A stretch of 17,264 bases of DNA from Synergistaceae bacterium UBA1358 (lineage in GTDB: Bacteria > Synergistota > Synergistia > Synergistales > Synergistaceae). A program made the position numbers and the translations under genes. Positions within the stretch are counted from its first letter, which is position 1. Every line of letters starts with the position of its first letter. Shown piece by piece: positions 7,271 to 14,682 of the stretch. The stretch lies in assembly GCA_002306075.1 (NCBI GenBank), contig DBRW01000010.1, positions 1-17,264 on the forward strand, in the 5' to 3' direction. The notes beneath the pieces are model-generated. The model searched no databases. It was not told where the DNA came from and worked only from the letters and a program-made list of their open reading frames with translations.

Positions 7271-8254
7271 TCAAATTCGTTTCAAAACATCGGGATTTAC
7301 TAAATTTGGCGGGATCCTTCCCTCGATAGCTTCAACAAGGTTTTGGGCTGCCAGACGTGCCATCCCCTCCCTGGAGCTTACCGCAGCGCTTCCTATGTGG
7401 GGCATCATAACGACGTTTTCAAGACCAAGCAGCGGTTCATCCATGGGAACAGGCTCTTTTTCATACACATCGAGCCCCGCCCCCCAGATCCAGCCTTCCG
7501 AGCATGCACTGTACAGCGCTCTCTGATCGACAACAGCTCCCCTGGCAGTATTTATAAGTACGGCATCTTTTTTCATCATACGAAGTTCTCTTTCTCCGAT
7601 GAGCCCCGTTGTCTCTTTTGTCAGGGCGCAGTTGAGGGAGACAAAGTCGCTCCTTCTGAGAAGTTCGTCGAGGGGCAAATACTCAGCACACAGCTTTTCT
7701 TCATATTCCGGCTTGCGTGTCCTGCCTGTGTATATGATCTTCATCCCAAAGCCAAGCGCTCTTTTTGCCACAGCACGCCCGATCTCGCCGAATCCCACGA
7801 TGCCGAGGACCGATCCAAAGAGGTCTTTGCCCACGAACTGGTTAGGAGACCAATGAGTCCAGCCGCCCTCCCTCATTATCCTTTCGTTCTCCCTGGCCTT
7901 CCTTGCCGCCATGAGCATGAGCATCAGGGCAGTGTCGGCAGTGGCGTCGGTCAGCACGCCCGGAGTGTTAGTCACCATCACCCCGGATTCGGTAGCTGCG
8001 GCTATGTCCACGTTGTCGTAGCCTACCGAGTAGAGGCTAGCCACTCTGAGCTTAGCGGCCCTCTTAAAGAACTCCCTGTCCATAGGGATCCCCATCGTCA
8101 TTATGAGGCCCTCGGCATGGGGCAGATCCCTCTTCACTGTCCGCGGATCCGGGCGCCCCTCATCGCTCCAGAGTGTGATATCTACTTTGTCTTTAAGGAT
8201 CGACATTCCGGCTTCCTGTATCTTCTGTGTCATAAAGACTTTTGGCAGTGGCAT
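7271..8254 (-). CDS. D-isomer-specific 2-hydroxyacid dehydrogenase (glyoxylate/hydroxypyruvate reductase type)
   Basis: Reduces a 2-oxo acid to the D-2-hydroxy acid. It has 327 residues, normal for the family. Numbering from the chosen start, the nucleotide-binding loop is GIVGFGEIGRA (151-161) and the catalytic set is Arg238 (NTARGAVVD), Glu267 (the EP motif) and His286 (MPHIGSA). After the second beta strand the sequence is YTGRTRK (175-181) instead of an acidic residue, which resembles NADPH-preferring GRHPR-like enzymes; cofactor choice is inference. ATG 8252-8254 has GAGAGG eight bases upstream. The ATG at 8258-8260 (overlapping the previous stop as TGATG) and the GTG at 8261-8263 lie too close to that SD. 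It is the last gene of the run, directly after the ROK kinase, and is followed by a strong terminator. Confidence 0.93.
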   Translation of the reverse strand: MPLPKVFMTQKIQEAGMSILKDKVDITLWSDEGRPDPRTVKRDLPHAEGLIMTMGIPMDREFFKRAAKLRVASLYSVGYDNVDIAAATESGVMVTNTPGVLTDATADTALMLMLMAARKARENERIMREGGWTHWSPNQFVGKDLFGSVLGIVGFGEIGRAVAKRALGFGMKIIYTGRTRKPEYEEKLCAEYLPLDELLRRSDFVSLNCALTKETTGLIGERELRMMKKDAVLINTARGAVVDQRALYSACSEGWIWGAGLDVYEKEPVPMDEPLLGLENVVMMPHIGSAAVSSREGMARLAAQNLVEAIEGRIPPNLVNPDVLKRI

Positions 8255-8259
8255 TGACA

Positions 8260-9168
8260 TCACCTCTCAAGCATATTTATCGAAGCCGCTCCGTAAAGGG
8301 CAGCATCGGCCCCAAGCACCGATACCTCTATTTTCAGATGTTCCCTGAGCGGTACGGGAAGCCGGTCCAGAGTCCTTACTGTTATTTCCTCAGCGAGTCC
8401 CCGTGCTTTGCTCATGCCCCCGCTCAGGATAATCTTTTCCGGGTCCAGCACGACGACAAGGGAGGCTATCCCTCCGGCCAGAGCATCGAGAGCGCCTGAG
8501 ATGAGCGCATCCGCCCTTTTGTCATCCCGCATATCCCACAGCAGCCTGAAGTCAGGAGGAAGCCCCTGCCGGCGTGCGCTCCGTTCAATGTAGTCGGCGG
8601 AAGCCATCGTCTCAAGATGTCCTTTGCTTCCGCATCCGCAGCTTATGTTGCCCTTGCCTATGGTCATATGGCCGGACTCCCCGGCCATGCCATGCGCACC
8701 TATGAGCAGCCTGCTATTCACAAATATTCCGGAGCCTATCCCAGTACCCAGTGTCAGGACGACAAAATCCCTGCACTCTTTCGCCGTACCGCAGAAGGCC
8801 TCTCCTATGGCGGAGCAGTTCGCGTCGTTCTCCATGGCTATCGAGGGGGACATACCGATCCTGTTCAGTGCGGATGAGAGATGCTCAGCGAAACAGACAT
8901 TCTCAAGGCCGGAAAAGTTGGTGAATCTTGTTATCTTGCTCCGTGTTTTGTCCAAAAAGCCCGGGATGCCGATTCCGACAAAGGATATCTGCCTTCCCTG
9001 CGAGACCTCACCGATCATGCCGGCAATAACATGGACCACTTTATCAAGCTTCCTGCTTTCGGGAGTCTCCCTGTCGGACCTTGAGACCATGCGGACAGCT
9101 TCGCCCTCTCTTTCGATCAGGGCCGCGGATATCGTATGTCCACCGAGGTCTACTCCTACAGACAGCAT
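8260..9168 (-). CDS. ROK family sugar kinase (glucokinase-like)
   Basis: Cytoplasmic kinase of 302 residues, the usual ROK length, predicted to phosphorylate a hexose or N-acyl-hexosamine with ATP. Motifs in order: phosphate-binding VGVDLGGHTIS (4-14), catalytic Asp115 in ENDAN, the ROK signature TLGTGIGSGIFVNSRLLIGA (139-158), and the zinc region GHMTIGKGNISCGCGSKGHL (166-185). In that region the usual third cysteine is a histidine (His184). Residues Cys177, Cys179 and His167 are kept, so a changed but working zinc site is possible. The ATG is 10 bases after the dppA stop with AGGA close by. Substrate is not predictable; glucose, N-acetylglucosamine and N-acetylmannosamine are all options. 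It sits between a D-aminopeptidase and a 2-hydroxyacid dehydrogenase. Confidence 0.9.
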   Translation of the reverse strand: MLSVGVDLGGHTISAALIEREGEAVRMVSRSDRETPESRKLDKVVHVIAGMIGEVSQGRQISFVGIGIPGFLDKTRSKITRFTNFSGLENVCFAEHLSSALNRIGMSPSIAMENDANCSAIGEAFCGTAKECRDFVVLTLGTGIGSGIFVNSRLLIGAHGMAGESGHMTIGKGNISCGCGSKGHLETMASADYIERSARRQGLPPDFRLLWDMRDDKRADALISGALDALAGGIASLVVVLDPEKIILSGGMSKARGLAEEITVRTLDRLPVPLREHLKIEVSVLGADAALYGAASINMLER

Positions 9169-9178
9169 CTTCCTGATG

Positions 9179-10003
9179 TCACGCCAGTGATGCGCAGTCG
9201 ATCGATGAGGAGTACCAGCGCCTTATTTCAAAAATGTCGTCGGTCGTGAAGACCAAGGTCCGCCCCGATACCCTCTCGCTTCCCGGGACAAGCGCGGCCG
9301 CATCTGTCTGAGCCGTAGTATGGAAAGTGAGCTCTGCTTTGTACGGCGCCTCCATCTTCAGGACCGGGCTCTTCCCTGCCGATGCTGCATCCAGTGCTTT
9401 TTTGACTGCTTCCGATATCAGGACCGACGTATCATCGGGGCTCCTGGTGACGGCCGAATGCCTGCCGAGCCCCTCCTTCAGGACGCATGTGACCAGAGTG
9501 CTTCCAAGCAGGCTGGATGCCTCAAAACAAACTGCGGTATCGCCCGCGACCATTGCGACAGGCACGTCGAGCGCGCCGCAGAAAAGGGCGTTGAGTCCGG
9601 TCTCTCCGAGTCTGGTACCGTTCACCTTGAGCCCGTATACGACTTTTGAGTCATATGAGTGGTCAAGCACAGCCTTTTCCGTCCCTGCCATCGCGTGATA
9701 CCCCAGGAAGATCGCCGCGTCATGATCTGCCGCACCCTCGACCATCCCAAGTATCTTTGGGCTGCCGCTGATGACGGAGACACCCCTCGGGAACATTGAG
9801 GGATCGAGATTGATCATCCTTTCATGGGAGTCGTTGACCGTTACCGAGTCAGCCCCCCAGGCGAGGGCGGCCTTCACTGCCGCAAGCGTATCGTGCAGCT
9901 GCATCCTGCATCCGAACTCGTACTCGGATCTGCCCGGAGTGACCTGATGAGGCGATACTATTCCCGTGGAACCTTCCATATCCGAGCTTATGTATACCTT
10001 CAA
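9179..10003 (-). CDS. dppA: D-aminopeptidase DppA (peptidase family M55)
   Basis: Zinc D-aminopeptidase that releases N-terminal D-residues from short peptides; the family forms a decameric ring. From a TTG start at 10001-10003 the protein has 274 residues and begins MKVYISSDMEG. This gives Asp8, Glu10, His60, His103, His115 and Glu134, nearly identical to the ligand and nucleophile numbering I recall for Bacillus subtilis DppA (8, 10, 60, 104, 115, 133). That agreement decides the start. AAGGAG lies 10 bases upstream and the TTG begins one base after the stop of the previous gene. An in-frame TTG at 10028-10030 would add nine residues and overlap the previous gene, with a weaker AGGG site. 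No signal peptide is seen, so it is cytoplasmic. It is the third gene of a five-gene run. Confidence 0.93.
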   Translation of the reverse strand: MKVYISSDMEGSTGIVSPHQVTPGRSEYEFGCRMQLHDTLAAVKAALAWGADSVTVNDSHERMINLDPSMFPRGVSVISGSPKILGMVEGAADHDAAIFLGYHAMAGTEKAVLDHSYDSKVVYGLKVNGTRLGETGLNALFCGALDVPVAMVAGDTAVCFEASSLLGSTLVTCVLKEGLGRHSAVTRSPDDTSVLISEAVKKALDAASAGKSPVLKMEAPYKAELTFHTTAQTDAAALVPGSERVSGRTLVFTTDDIFEIRRWYSSSIDCASLA

Positions 10004-10004
10004 A

Positions 10005-11024
10005 TCAGCATGACTCCTTCCATCCTGCAAGAAAACCCTGATCCCTGAGCATCAGCCTTCCGACGCCGACAAGGTCGCATACCCCGTCCCTCAGCATTCT
10101 ATCCGCGGTAACGGCATCCCTTATCCCGCCCGTACATTCGACAAGCACAGAAGTTCCGACCGATGCCTTTATCCTCTCCGCATAGGGTGCAAAGTAGGCG
10201 CTGTCTGTCCGGTCAAGTCCGTAGCCGCAAAGGTTGCCGGAAATGCCTATCATATCGACACCGAGGCTGACCAGCTCGCGGGCGACAGGTACTGTCTCGT
10301 CAAGAGAAAGCCCGAGGGGCTTATCTCCCGGGATAAAGTCGGCCGCACCCAACCGCACCGATATCGGGACATCCTTTAGAGACTGTCTTACGGCATCCGT
10401 TATCTCATACAGGAGCCTGGCTCTCTTGCGGTCTGTGCCCCCGTATTCATCGTCGCGCCTGTTGGTCAGCGGGCTTAAAAACTGTCCGATCAGATAGCCG
10501 TGGCTGGCATGGATCTGGACTCCGTCATAACCACCGACCCGGACCATCCGCACAGCTGCGCTTACAAAATCTTCCACAGTACGCCTGATCTCGCTGCGCG
10601 TCATCGTCTCCGGTCTGCGCCCGCTCTTTTCCCACTGGTCCCCGACGGGTATCCCCGAGGGAGAGATAGGTCTGTATCCCTCCATGTCAAAGACTCCGGG
10701 ATCCGCTATCTTTGCCCCGGCGTGGTTGATCTGGGCAAGACAGAGTGCGTTGCCGCTTTTTAGGATCGACGAGATCGCGGAGTGTTTCTTTGCGGTCTCG
10801 TCGCTGTCGGCAAGGAACTGTGCGGGCCTCGTCCTTCCCGAAACAGTTACGGCGTGGTGCTCGACGATAAAAAGGCCTGCTCCCGACGAGGCAAAGCGTC
10901 TGTAGATCTCCAGAGACCTCTCCGAGGGGGAGCCGTCCTCATTAGAGCTTGAAGAGGCGAGAGGAGCGGATACGACCCTGTTCTTCAGCAGTCTGTCCTT
11001 GAGTTCGATAGGTTCGAAGATCAT
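10005..11024 (-). CDS. NADH:flavin oxidoreductase, Old Yellow Enzyme family
   Basis: FMN-dependent TIM-barrel ene-reductase of 339 residues, closer to the short YqjM-like forms than to the long 2,4-dienoyl-CoA reductases, since the C-terminal Fe-S and FAD domains are absent. Conserved points are FEPIELKDRLLKNRVV at the N-terminus, Gln98 and NH(100-101), and the catalytic/substrate motif HASHGYL (His172, His175, Tyr177) followed by SPLTNRRDDEYGG. The position of the YqjM redox-tuning cysteine is Ala here (PLASSSS). It reduces activated C=C bonds; the natural substrate is unknown. The ATG at 11022-11024 has GAGGTGAT six bases upstream and is 13 bases after the ychF stop. The stop is one base from the chosen dppA start. 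Confidence 0.92.
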   Translation of the reverse strand: MIFEPIELKDRLLKNRVVSAPLASSSSNEDGSPSERSLEIYRRFASSGAGLFIVEHHAVTVSGRTRPAQFLADSDETAKKHSAISSILKSGNALCLAQINHAGAKIADPGVFDMEGYRPISPSGIPVGDQWEKSGRRPETMTRSEIRRTVEDFVSAAVRMVRVGGYDGVQIHASHGYLIGQFLSPLTNRRDDEYGGTDRKRARLLYEITDAVRQSLKDVPISVRLGAADFIPGDKPLGLSLDETVPVARELVSLGVDMIGISGNLCGYGLDRTDSAYFAPYAERIKASVGTSVLVECTGGIRDAVTADRMLRDGVCDLVGVGRLMLRDQGFLAGWKESC

Positions 11025-11037
11025 CTTTCCATCACCT

Positions 11038-12132
11038 CTAGACGTTGAATCTTATTTCGATGATGTCTCCGTCTTTGACAATATATTCTTTGCCCTCAAG
11101 CCTGAGACATCCTGCCTTCCTGCATTCGTCGAAGGAACTGCCGTGCTTTTTGTAGTCGTCGAAGGCGACGACCTGGGCCCTGATGAATCCCCTGGCAAGG
11201 TCGGAATGGATCGCCCCGGCGGCATCCACTGCGTTGTCTCCGTCATGGAGGGTCCATGCCCTCACTTCATCGGGACCGCATGTGAAGAAGCTGATCAGAC
11301 CGAGAACTCTGTAGGCCTCCTCTATCAGCCTCTCCCTGCCAGGTTCGGTTATGTCGAGGCCTTCAGTAAAGGCGGAAGCCTCCTCTTCATCAAGTTCCGC
11401 GATATCCATTTCAAGGCTCCCGTACAGAGTGCACAGCTTGACTCCCTGTTCATCCGCCCTCTTTTTCAGCTCATCCCACTTGGATATCTTCGTTTCGTCC
11501 GACTGTGAATCGTCAAGGTTCAGAAGTATTATTTCAGGCTTTGATGTGACGAATGAGAATCCCCTCAGCAGGCGCCATTCCGCAGGTTTCAGTTCCAGAC
11601 CGCGCAAGGGCTTTTCCTCCAAAAGGCATTCGAAACACATATCAAGGAGCTTCTTTTCAGTCTCTTCTTCAGGGGTAAGTTTCTTTTTCGCTTTAAGTTT
11701 ACCCAGCCGGTTTTCTATGACGGCAAGATCGCGAAAGATCAGTTCGTTCTCAATGATATCCCAGTCTCTTACAGGATCTATGCTTCCCTCCGGATGCTCG
11801 ACCGCCTTGTTGGTAAAACATCTGATGACATGTATCAGAGCGTCCGCGTCAGCAACGAACGAGAGAAATGAATTGCCGAGACCCTCTCCTTTTCCGGCTC
11901 CCCTTGAGAGCCCCGCAAGATCGACGAATTCGATCTGGGCAGGGGTCACCTTTTTGGGTTTATGGACCTCGACCAGGAAGTCGAACCTTTTGTCGGGGAC
12001 CTCAACGACAGCCTTGTTAGGGTCCGTCTTGCCTCCGGCATAGGGCTTGACCTCAGCTCCCGCCCTCGTAATAACATTGAACACCGTAGATTTGCCGCTA
12101 AGTGGCAGACCGACTATCCCGCAGTGCAGCAT
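11038..12132 (-). CDS. ychF: Ribosome-binding P-loop ATPase YchF (Obg family)
   Basis: TRAFAC-class NTPase of 364 residues, the normal YchF/OLA1 length; members of this family hydrolyse ATP and bind the ribosome. Walker A is GLPLSGKS (8-15), switch II contains DLAGLSRGAGKGEGLGN, and the fourth motif is NLDD instead of NKxD, consistent with the family's loss of GTP specificity. A coiled-coil arm lies in the middle (around LGKLKAKKKLTPEEETEKK) and a TGS domain ends the protein (about 280-364). ATG 12130-12132 has GGAG about 10 bases upstream. It is the first gene of the minus-strand run; a putative promoter lies about 110 bases upstream. A housekeeping gene leading a catabolic-looking run probably gives the others basal expression. 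Confidence 0.95.
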   Translation of the reverse strand: MLHCGIVGLPLSGKSTVFNVITRAGAEVKPYAGGKTDPNKAVVEVPDKRFDFLVEVHKPKKVTPAQIEFVDLAGLSRGAGKGEGLGNSFLSFVADADALIHVIRCFTNKAVEHPEGSIDPVRDWDIIENELIFRDLAVIENRLGKLKAKKKLTPEEETEKKLLDMCFECLLEEKPLRGLELKPAEWRLLRGFSFVTSKPEIILLNLDDSQSDETKISKWDELKKRADEQGVKLCTLYGSLEMDIAELDEEEASAFTEGLDITEPGRERLIEEAYRVLGLISFFTCGPDEVRAWTLHDGDNAVDAAGAIHSDLARGFIRAQVVAFDDYKKHGSSFDECRKAGCLRLEGKEYIVKDGDIIEIRFNV

Positions 12133-12239
12133 CCCAATACCACTCCATTCTTATCTTTCGCATCGATCGTTTATCATCTCACAAAAGGCCGCAAACTCAA
12201 ACCCCCGTGACTTCGGCATGACATCCGACAGCCTAATAA

Positions 12240-12268
12240 ATTACATAATGTATATGCTGACTTTCTAA
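12240..12268 (-). promoter_or_regulatory. Possible promoter of the ychF run
   Basis: On the minus strand, -35 TTAGAA (12268-12263), a 17-base spacer and -10 TGTAAT (12245-12240). The predicted start is near 12233, about 100 bases before the ychF ATG. The small palindrome TACATAATGTA overlaps the -10. The -35 matches consensus at only four positions, so this is tentative. Confidence 0.35.
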
Positions 12269-12444
12269 GTCTACTACAAAGAGCCCGCGGCGGGCAATCA
12301 GGAGCCCCGGCGCGGACAGAGGGGCCGATCCGCTTTTTGCCGGCTTTTGCGGGTATTGCTTATATTTTATCCGGTCTTTACGGGCATCGCGCGGTGCAGT
12401 ATCGCGGCGGCGGCGTACGAATGCTGATCAGATGCGGATATTCG

Positions 12445-12462
12445 CCATGATCGCGGTCATGG
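12445..12462. repeat. 18-bp near-perfect palindrome upstream of the feo promoter
   Basis: CCATGATCGCGGTCATGG reads the same on both strands except for one symmetric pair (16 of 18 positions). It ends 29 bases before the -35 box, a usual activator or upstream-repressor position. It is not followed by a T-tract, so it is not a terminator. It does not look like a classical Fur box. Confidence 0.6.
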
Positions 12463-12491
12463 AAGTTATGAAAAAATAGGTCTTATATTTC

Positions 12492-12520
12492 TTGACAAGG
12501 CAATAGTGCCGTAGGATAAT
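12492..12520 (+). promoter_or_regulatory. sigma70-type promoter of the feo run
   Basis: Consensus -35 TTGACA (12492-12497), a 17-base spacer and -10 GATAAT (12515-12520). The predicted start is near 12527, giving a leader of about 45 bases with a small GGTTAGC/GCAACC hairpin and then GGAGG. Confidence 0.82.
12499..12510. promoter_or_regulatory. Possible operator in the feo promoter spacer
   Basis: GGCAATAGTGCC, palindromic at 10 of 12 positions, lies wholly between the -35 and -10 boxes. A protein bound there would block RNA polymerase, so a metal-dependent repressor site is plausible. It matches no consensus that I can name with confidence. Confidence 0.35.
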
Positions 12521-12572
12521 CGGTTAGCCATGAGCAACCACAACTGAAGATCACAATGGAGGGCTGTTGCAG

Positions 12573-12857
12573 ATGAACCTCTTGCAGCTGAGAGACGAGG
12601 AAAGCGCTGTAATTAAGAGCATCCCCGCGGGGGAAGCGGGGGAACGCCTTGAGGCTCTGGGGCTGAGAGTCGGCAAAAGGATACAGAAAGTATCCGGCAT
12701 GCCTTTCGGAGGACCCATAACTCTTCTCCTCGACGGACGCCATTTTGCCGTTGCCCACGCCATCGCCGGAAAAATAGAAGTTGAGTGCGTAGATCATACC
12801 GAACATACCGAGCGGCCTACCGTTGAAAAGAGCCGCCTCTGGCCTAAATTCATATGA
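12573..12857 (+). CDS. feoA: Ferrous iron transport protein FeoA
   Basis: Small cytoplasmic SH3-like protein of 94 residues that works with FeoB in Fe(II) uptake. The core shows the family pattern: an N-terminal LLQLRDEESAVIKSI, the GERLEALGLRVGKRI helix-turn and a C-terminal strand region GGPITLLLDGRHFAVAHAIA. A tail of about 20 residues after the domain (from DHTEHTERP) is not part of the usual FeoA. The start chosen is ATG 12573, with GGAGGG nine bases upstream; a TTG two codons earlier (12567) is possible. The stop overlaps the feoB start by four bases (ATGA). It is the first gene after the strong promoter at 12492-12520. Confidence 0.92.
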   Translation: MNLLQLRDEESAVIKSIPAGEAGERLEALGLRVGKRIQKVSGMPFGGPITLLLDGRHFAVAHAIAGKIEVECVDHTEHTERPTVEKSRLWPKFI

Positions 12858-14641
12858 GCTGCAGAGACTGCGGCCTCTGCATCGGCAGAGGCAAAAAATG
12901 TCCGTCGCTTCCCCAGGGCTCCAGACGAGTCCTCCTGATGGGAAACCCAAACGTGGGAAAGAGCGTCTTCTTCTCGAGGCTCACGGGAACGCATGCCCTT
13001 TCTTCAAATTATCCGGGCACTACCGTTGGTTTCACCGAGGGGACCATGAAATACGGAGGCAAAATTGCAAGACTTACGGACGTCCCGGGAGCCTACACGC
13101 TTGATCCCACAAACGAGGCAGAGGTCATCGCGCGCCGGATTCTGAACGAAGGAGCCGATATCGTCATCCTGGTCATCGACGCGACCGCGCTTGAGAGGAA
13201 CCTTGTCATGGCGATGCAGGTCCTGGAGCACGACATCCCCGTTGTCATCGCCCTCAACATGGTGGATGAGGCGAGACACAGGGGGATCATTATAGATGTG
13301 CAGAAGCTGGAAGAAGAACTGGGCGTTCCTGTGGTCCCGACAGTCGCAGTCACCGGACAGGGGATCAGCGAGCTGATATCAAAAATGGACGAGGCAAGGG
13401 TAAGTCCGATACAGCCGATGTCCAAAGAGGCGCGTTGGAATGCCATAGGCGAAATAATATCAAAGGTCCAGACCGTCACACACAGACACCATACGACGAT
13501 GGACAGGATAGAGGACGTCTCCGCGCACCCTGTGCTCGGAGGCATCGTCGGGTTCCTTGTCCTGATCCTTGGATTTATGGTGATCAGGTTTGTCGGCGAA
13601 GGGATAATAACTCATATAACGGACCCGATATTTGAGAATTTCTGGATCCTCGCCCTTGAAAAACTGAGCGGGATACTCGGCGAGGGACCGCTGAGGAATA
13701 TCCTGATAGGGACTCTCATAGACGGAGAGATAGACCTTGAACAGAGTCTGGGAGTACTCTCGACAGGATTATACGTAGAGTTCGGGATGGTCCTTCCTTA
13801 CATAATAGCATTCTACTCAGGACTGAGCTTCCTTGAGGACTTCGGCTACCTGCCAAGGCTCGCGGTGGTCTTCGATGCGCTGCTGCATCGATTCGGCATA
13901 CACGGATACGCGATAATCCCCACCCTGCTCGGCTTCGGATGCAATGTTCCGGGCATCCTCGGGACACGTGTCCTCGAATCGGAGAGGGAGAGGTTCATAG
14001 CCGCGACCCTTATCTCGGTCGGGATCCCCTGTGTATCGATACAGGCGATGCTCTCAGCCACGCTCGGCGAGTTCGGGATGGGCTATGTGGCCGCCGTTTA
14101 CGTCATACTCTTCTGCGTCTGGCTTATCCTCGGACGGATCATGCACCTCACTCTCAAGGGATACAGCCCCGAACTGATCGTTGAGATACCGCCGTACAGA
14201 ATACCCTCCCTAAAGGCATGGTCAAACAAACTCTGGTTCAGGATAAAGGATTTCCTCTACGAAGCCACGCCGTTGGTCCTTCTGGGCATATTCCTCGTCA
14301 ATATACTTGACACACTGGGAGTCATGGATAAGCTGGCAGTCGCGCTCTCTCCGATATTCCAGGGATTCCTGGGACTGCCGCCCGAGACTGCCGTACCTAT
14401 CGTAATGGGGTTGTTCAGGAAGGACATCGCAATGGGACTTCTCATACCCATCGGCCTTTCCGCACAGCAGATGCTCGTGGCAGTGGTCGTGCTGGCGATG
14501 ACTTTCCCCTGCATTGCGACTTTCATAATCCTGTGGAAGGAGCTCGGCTCAAAAAGGATGCTCATGAGCTCGGGGATAATGATAAGCGCGGCACTGGTCA
14601 CAGGCGGCCTTCTCAACCTCTTTTTCAAAGTCATACTATAA
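12854..14641 (+). CDS. feoB: Ferrous iron transporter FeoB, short form with N-terminal cysteine cluster
   Basis: Inner-membrane Fe(II) permease of 595 residues with a cytoplasmic G domain. G1 is GNPNVGKS (30-37), the G2 region is YPGTTV (53-58), G3 is DVPGAYTL (76-83) and G4 is NMVD (135-138). The membrane part starts at about 228, with the first gate motif GCNVPGILGTR (Cys363) and a second conserved segment GLFRKDIAMG. It is much shorter than the 773-residue E. coli protein. The first 16 residues, MSCRDCGLCIGRGKKC, carry four cysteines as CxxCxxC-x6-C before the G domain; this could bind metal or an iron-sulfur cluster (inference). The ATG overlaps the feoA stop by four bases and has no clear SD, so it probably depends on coupling to feoA. 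A secreted peptidase gene follows after 41 bases. Confidence 0.94.
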   Translation: MSCRDCGLCIGRGKKCPSLPQGSRRVLLMGNPNVGKSVFFSRLTGTHALSSNYPGTTVGFTEGTMKYGGKIARLTDVPGAYTLDPTNEAEVIARRILNEGADIVILVIDATALERNLVMAMQVLEHDIPVVIALNMVDEARHRGIIIDVQKLEEELGVPVVPTVAVTGQGISELISKMDEARVSPIQPMSKEARWNAIGEIISKVQTVTHRHHTTMDRIEDVSAHPVLGGIVGFLVLILGFMVIRFVGEGIITHITDPIFENFWILALEKLSGILGEGPLRNILIGTLIDGEIDLEQSLGVLSTGLYVEFGMVLPYIIAFYSGLSFLEDFGYLPRLAVVFDALLHRFGIHGYAIIPTLLGFGCNVPGILGTRVLESERERFIAATLISVGIPCVSIQAMLSATLGEFGMGYVAAVYVILFCVWLILGRIMHLTLKGYSPELIVEIPPYRIPSLKAWSNKLWFRIKDFLYEATPLVLLGIFLVNILDTLGVMDKLAVALSPIFQGFLGLPPETAVPIVMGLFRKDIAMGLLIPIGLSAQQMLVAVVVLAMTFPCIATFIILWKELGSKRMLMSSGIMISAALVTGGLLNLFFKVIL

Positions 14642-14682
14642 TAGATCTTATCCTGATCTTATATAAATGGAGGAGGGGCGCT

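Larger units (their letters stand above)
12133..12572. other. Divergent intergenic region between ychF and feoA (440 bases)
   Basis: No coding frame in it has an SD or a recognisable product. It holds the putative ychF promoter (12240-12268), the feo promoter (12492-12520) and several inverted repeats: TACATAATGTA (12242-12252), GCCCG/CGGGC around 12283-12295, GCCCC/GGGGC at 12304-12325 with T5 at 12334-12338, a palindrome at 12445-12462, and GGTTAGC/GCAACC in the feo leader at about 12522-12539. A weaker plus-strand promoter-like pair TTGCCG-18-TATATT is at 12337-12366. The segment 12280-12440 is distinctly GC-rich (ATCGCGCGG then ATCGCGGCGG), unlike the AT-rich promoter segments on both sides. 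I do not recognise a known riboswitch. Confidence 0.7.

Noticed and set aside
7343..8257. Long plus-strand open frame (304 codons) opposite the dehydrogenase gene
   Set aside because: Antisense to a gene with all catalytic residues; the translation is rich in Cys, His and Arg and resembles no family.
11011..11020. GGTTCGA sequence resembling a tRNA T-loop
   Set aside because: It lies within the Old Yellow Enzyme coding region with no acceptor or anticodon stems around it.
11351..12043. Plus-strand open frame of 230 codons opposite ychF
   Set aside because: Serine-rich mirror of ychF codons, a common artefact.
12283..12338. GC-rich hairpins GCCCG/CGGGC and GCCCC/GGGGC as terminators
   Set aside because: Short stems; T-tracts are absent or about nine bases away, and no plus-strand gene ends nearby.
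14533..14682. N-terminal extension of the M23 peptidase frame back into feoB
   Set aside because: The added residues have no domain and would bury the signal peptide; the GTG at 14683 has an ideal SD.
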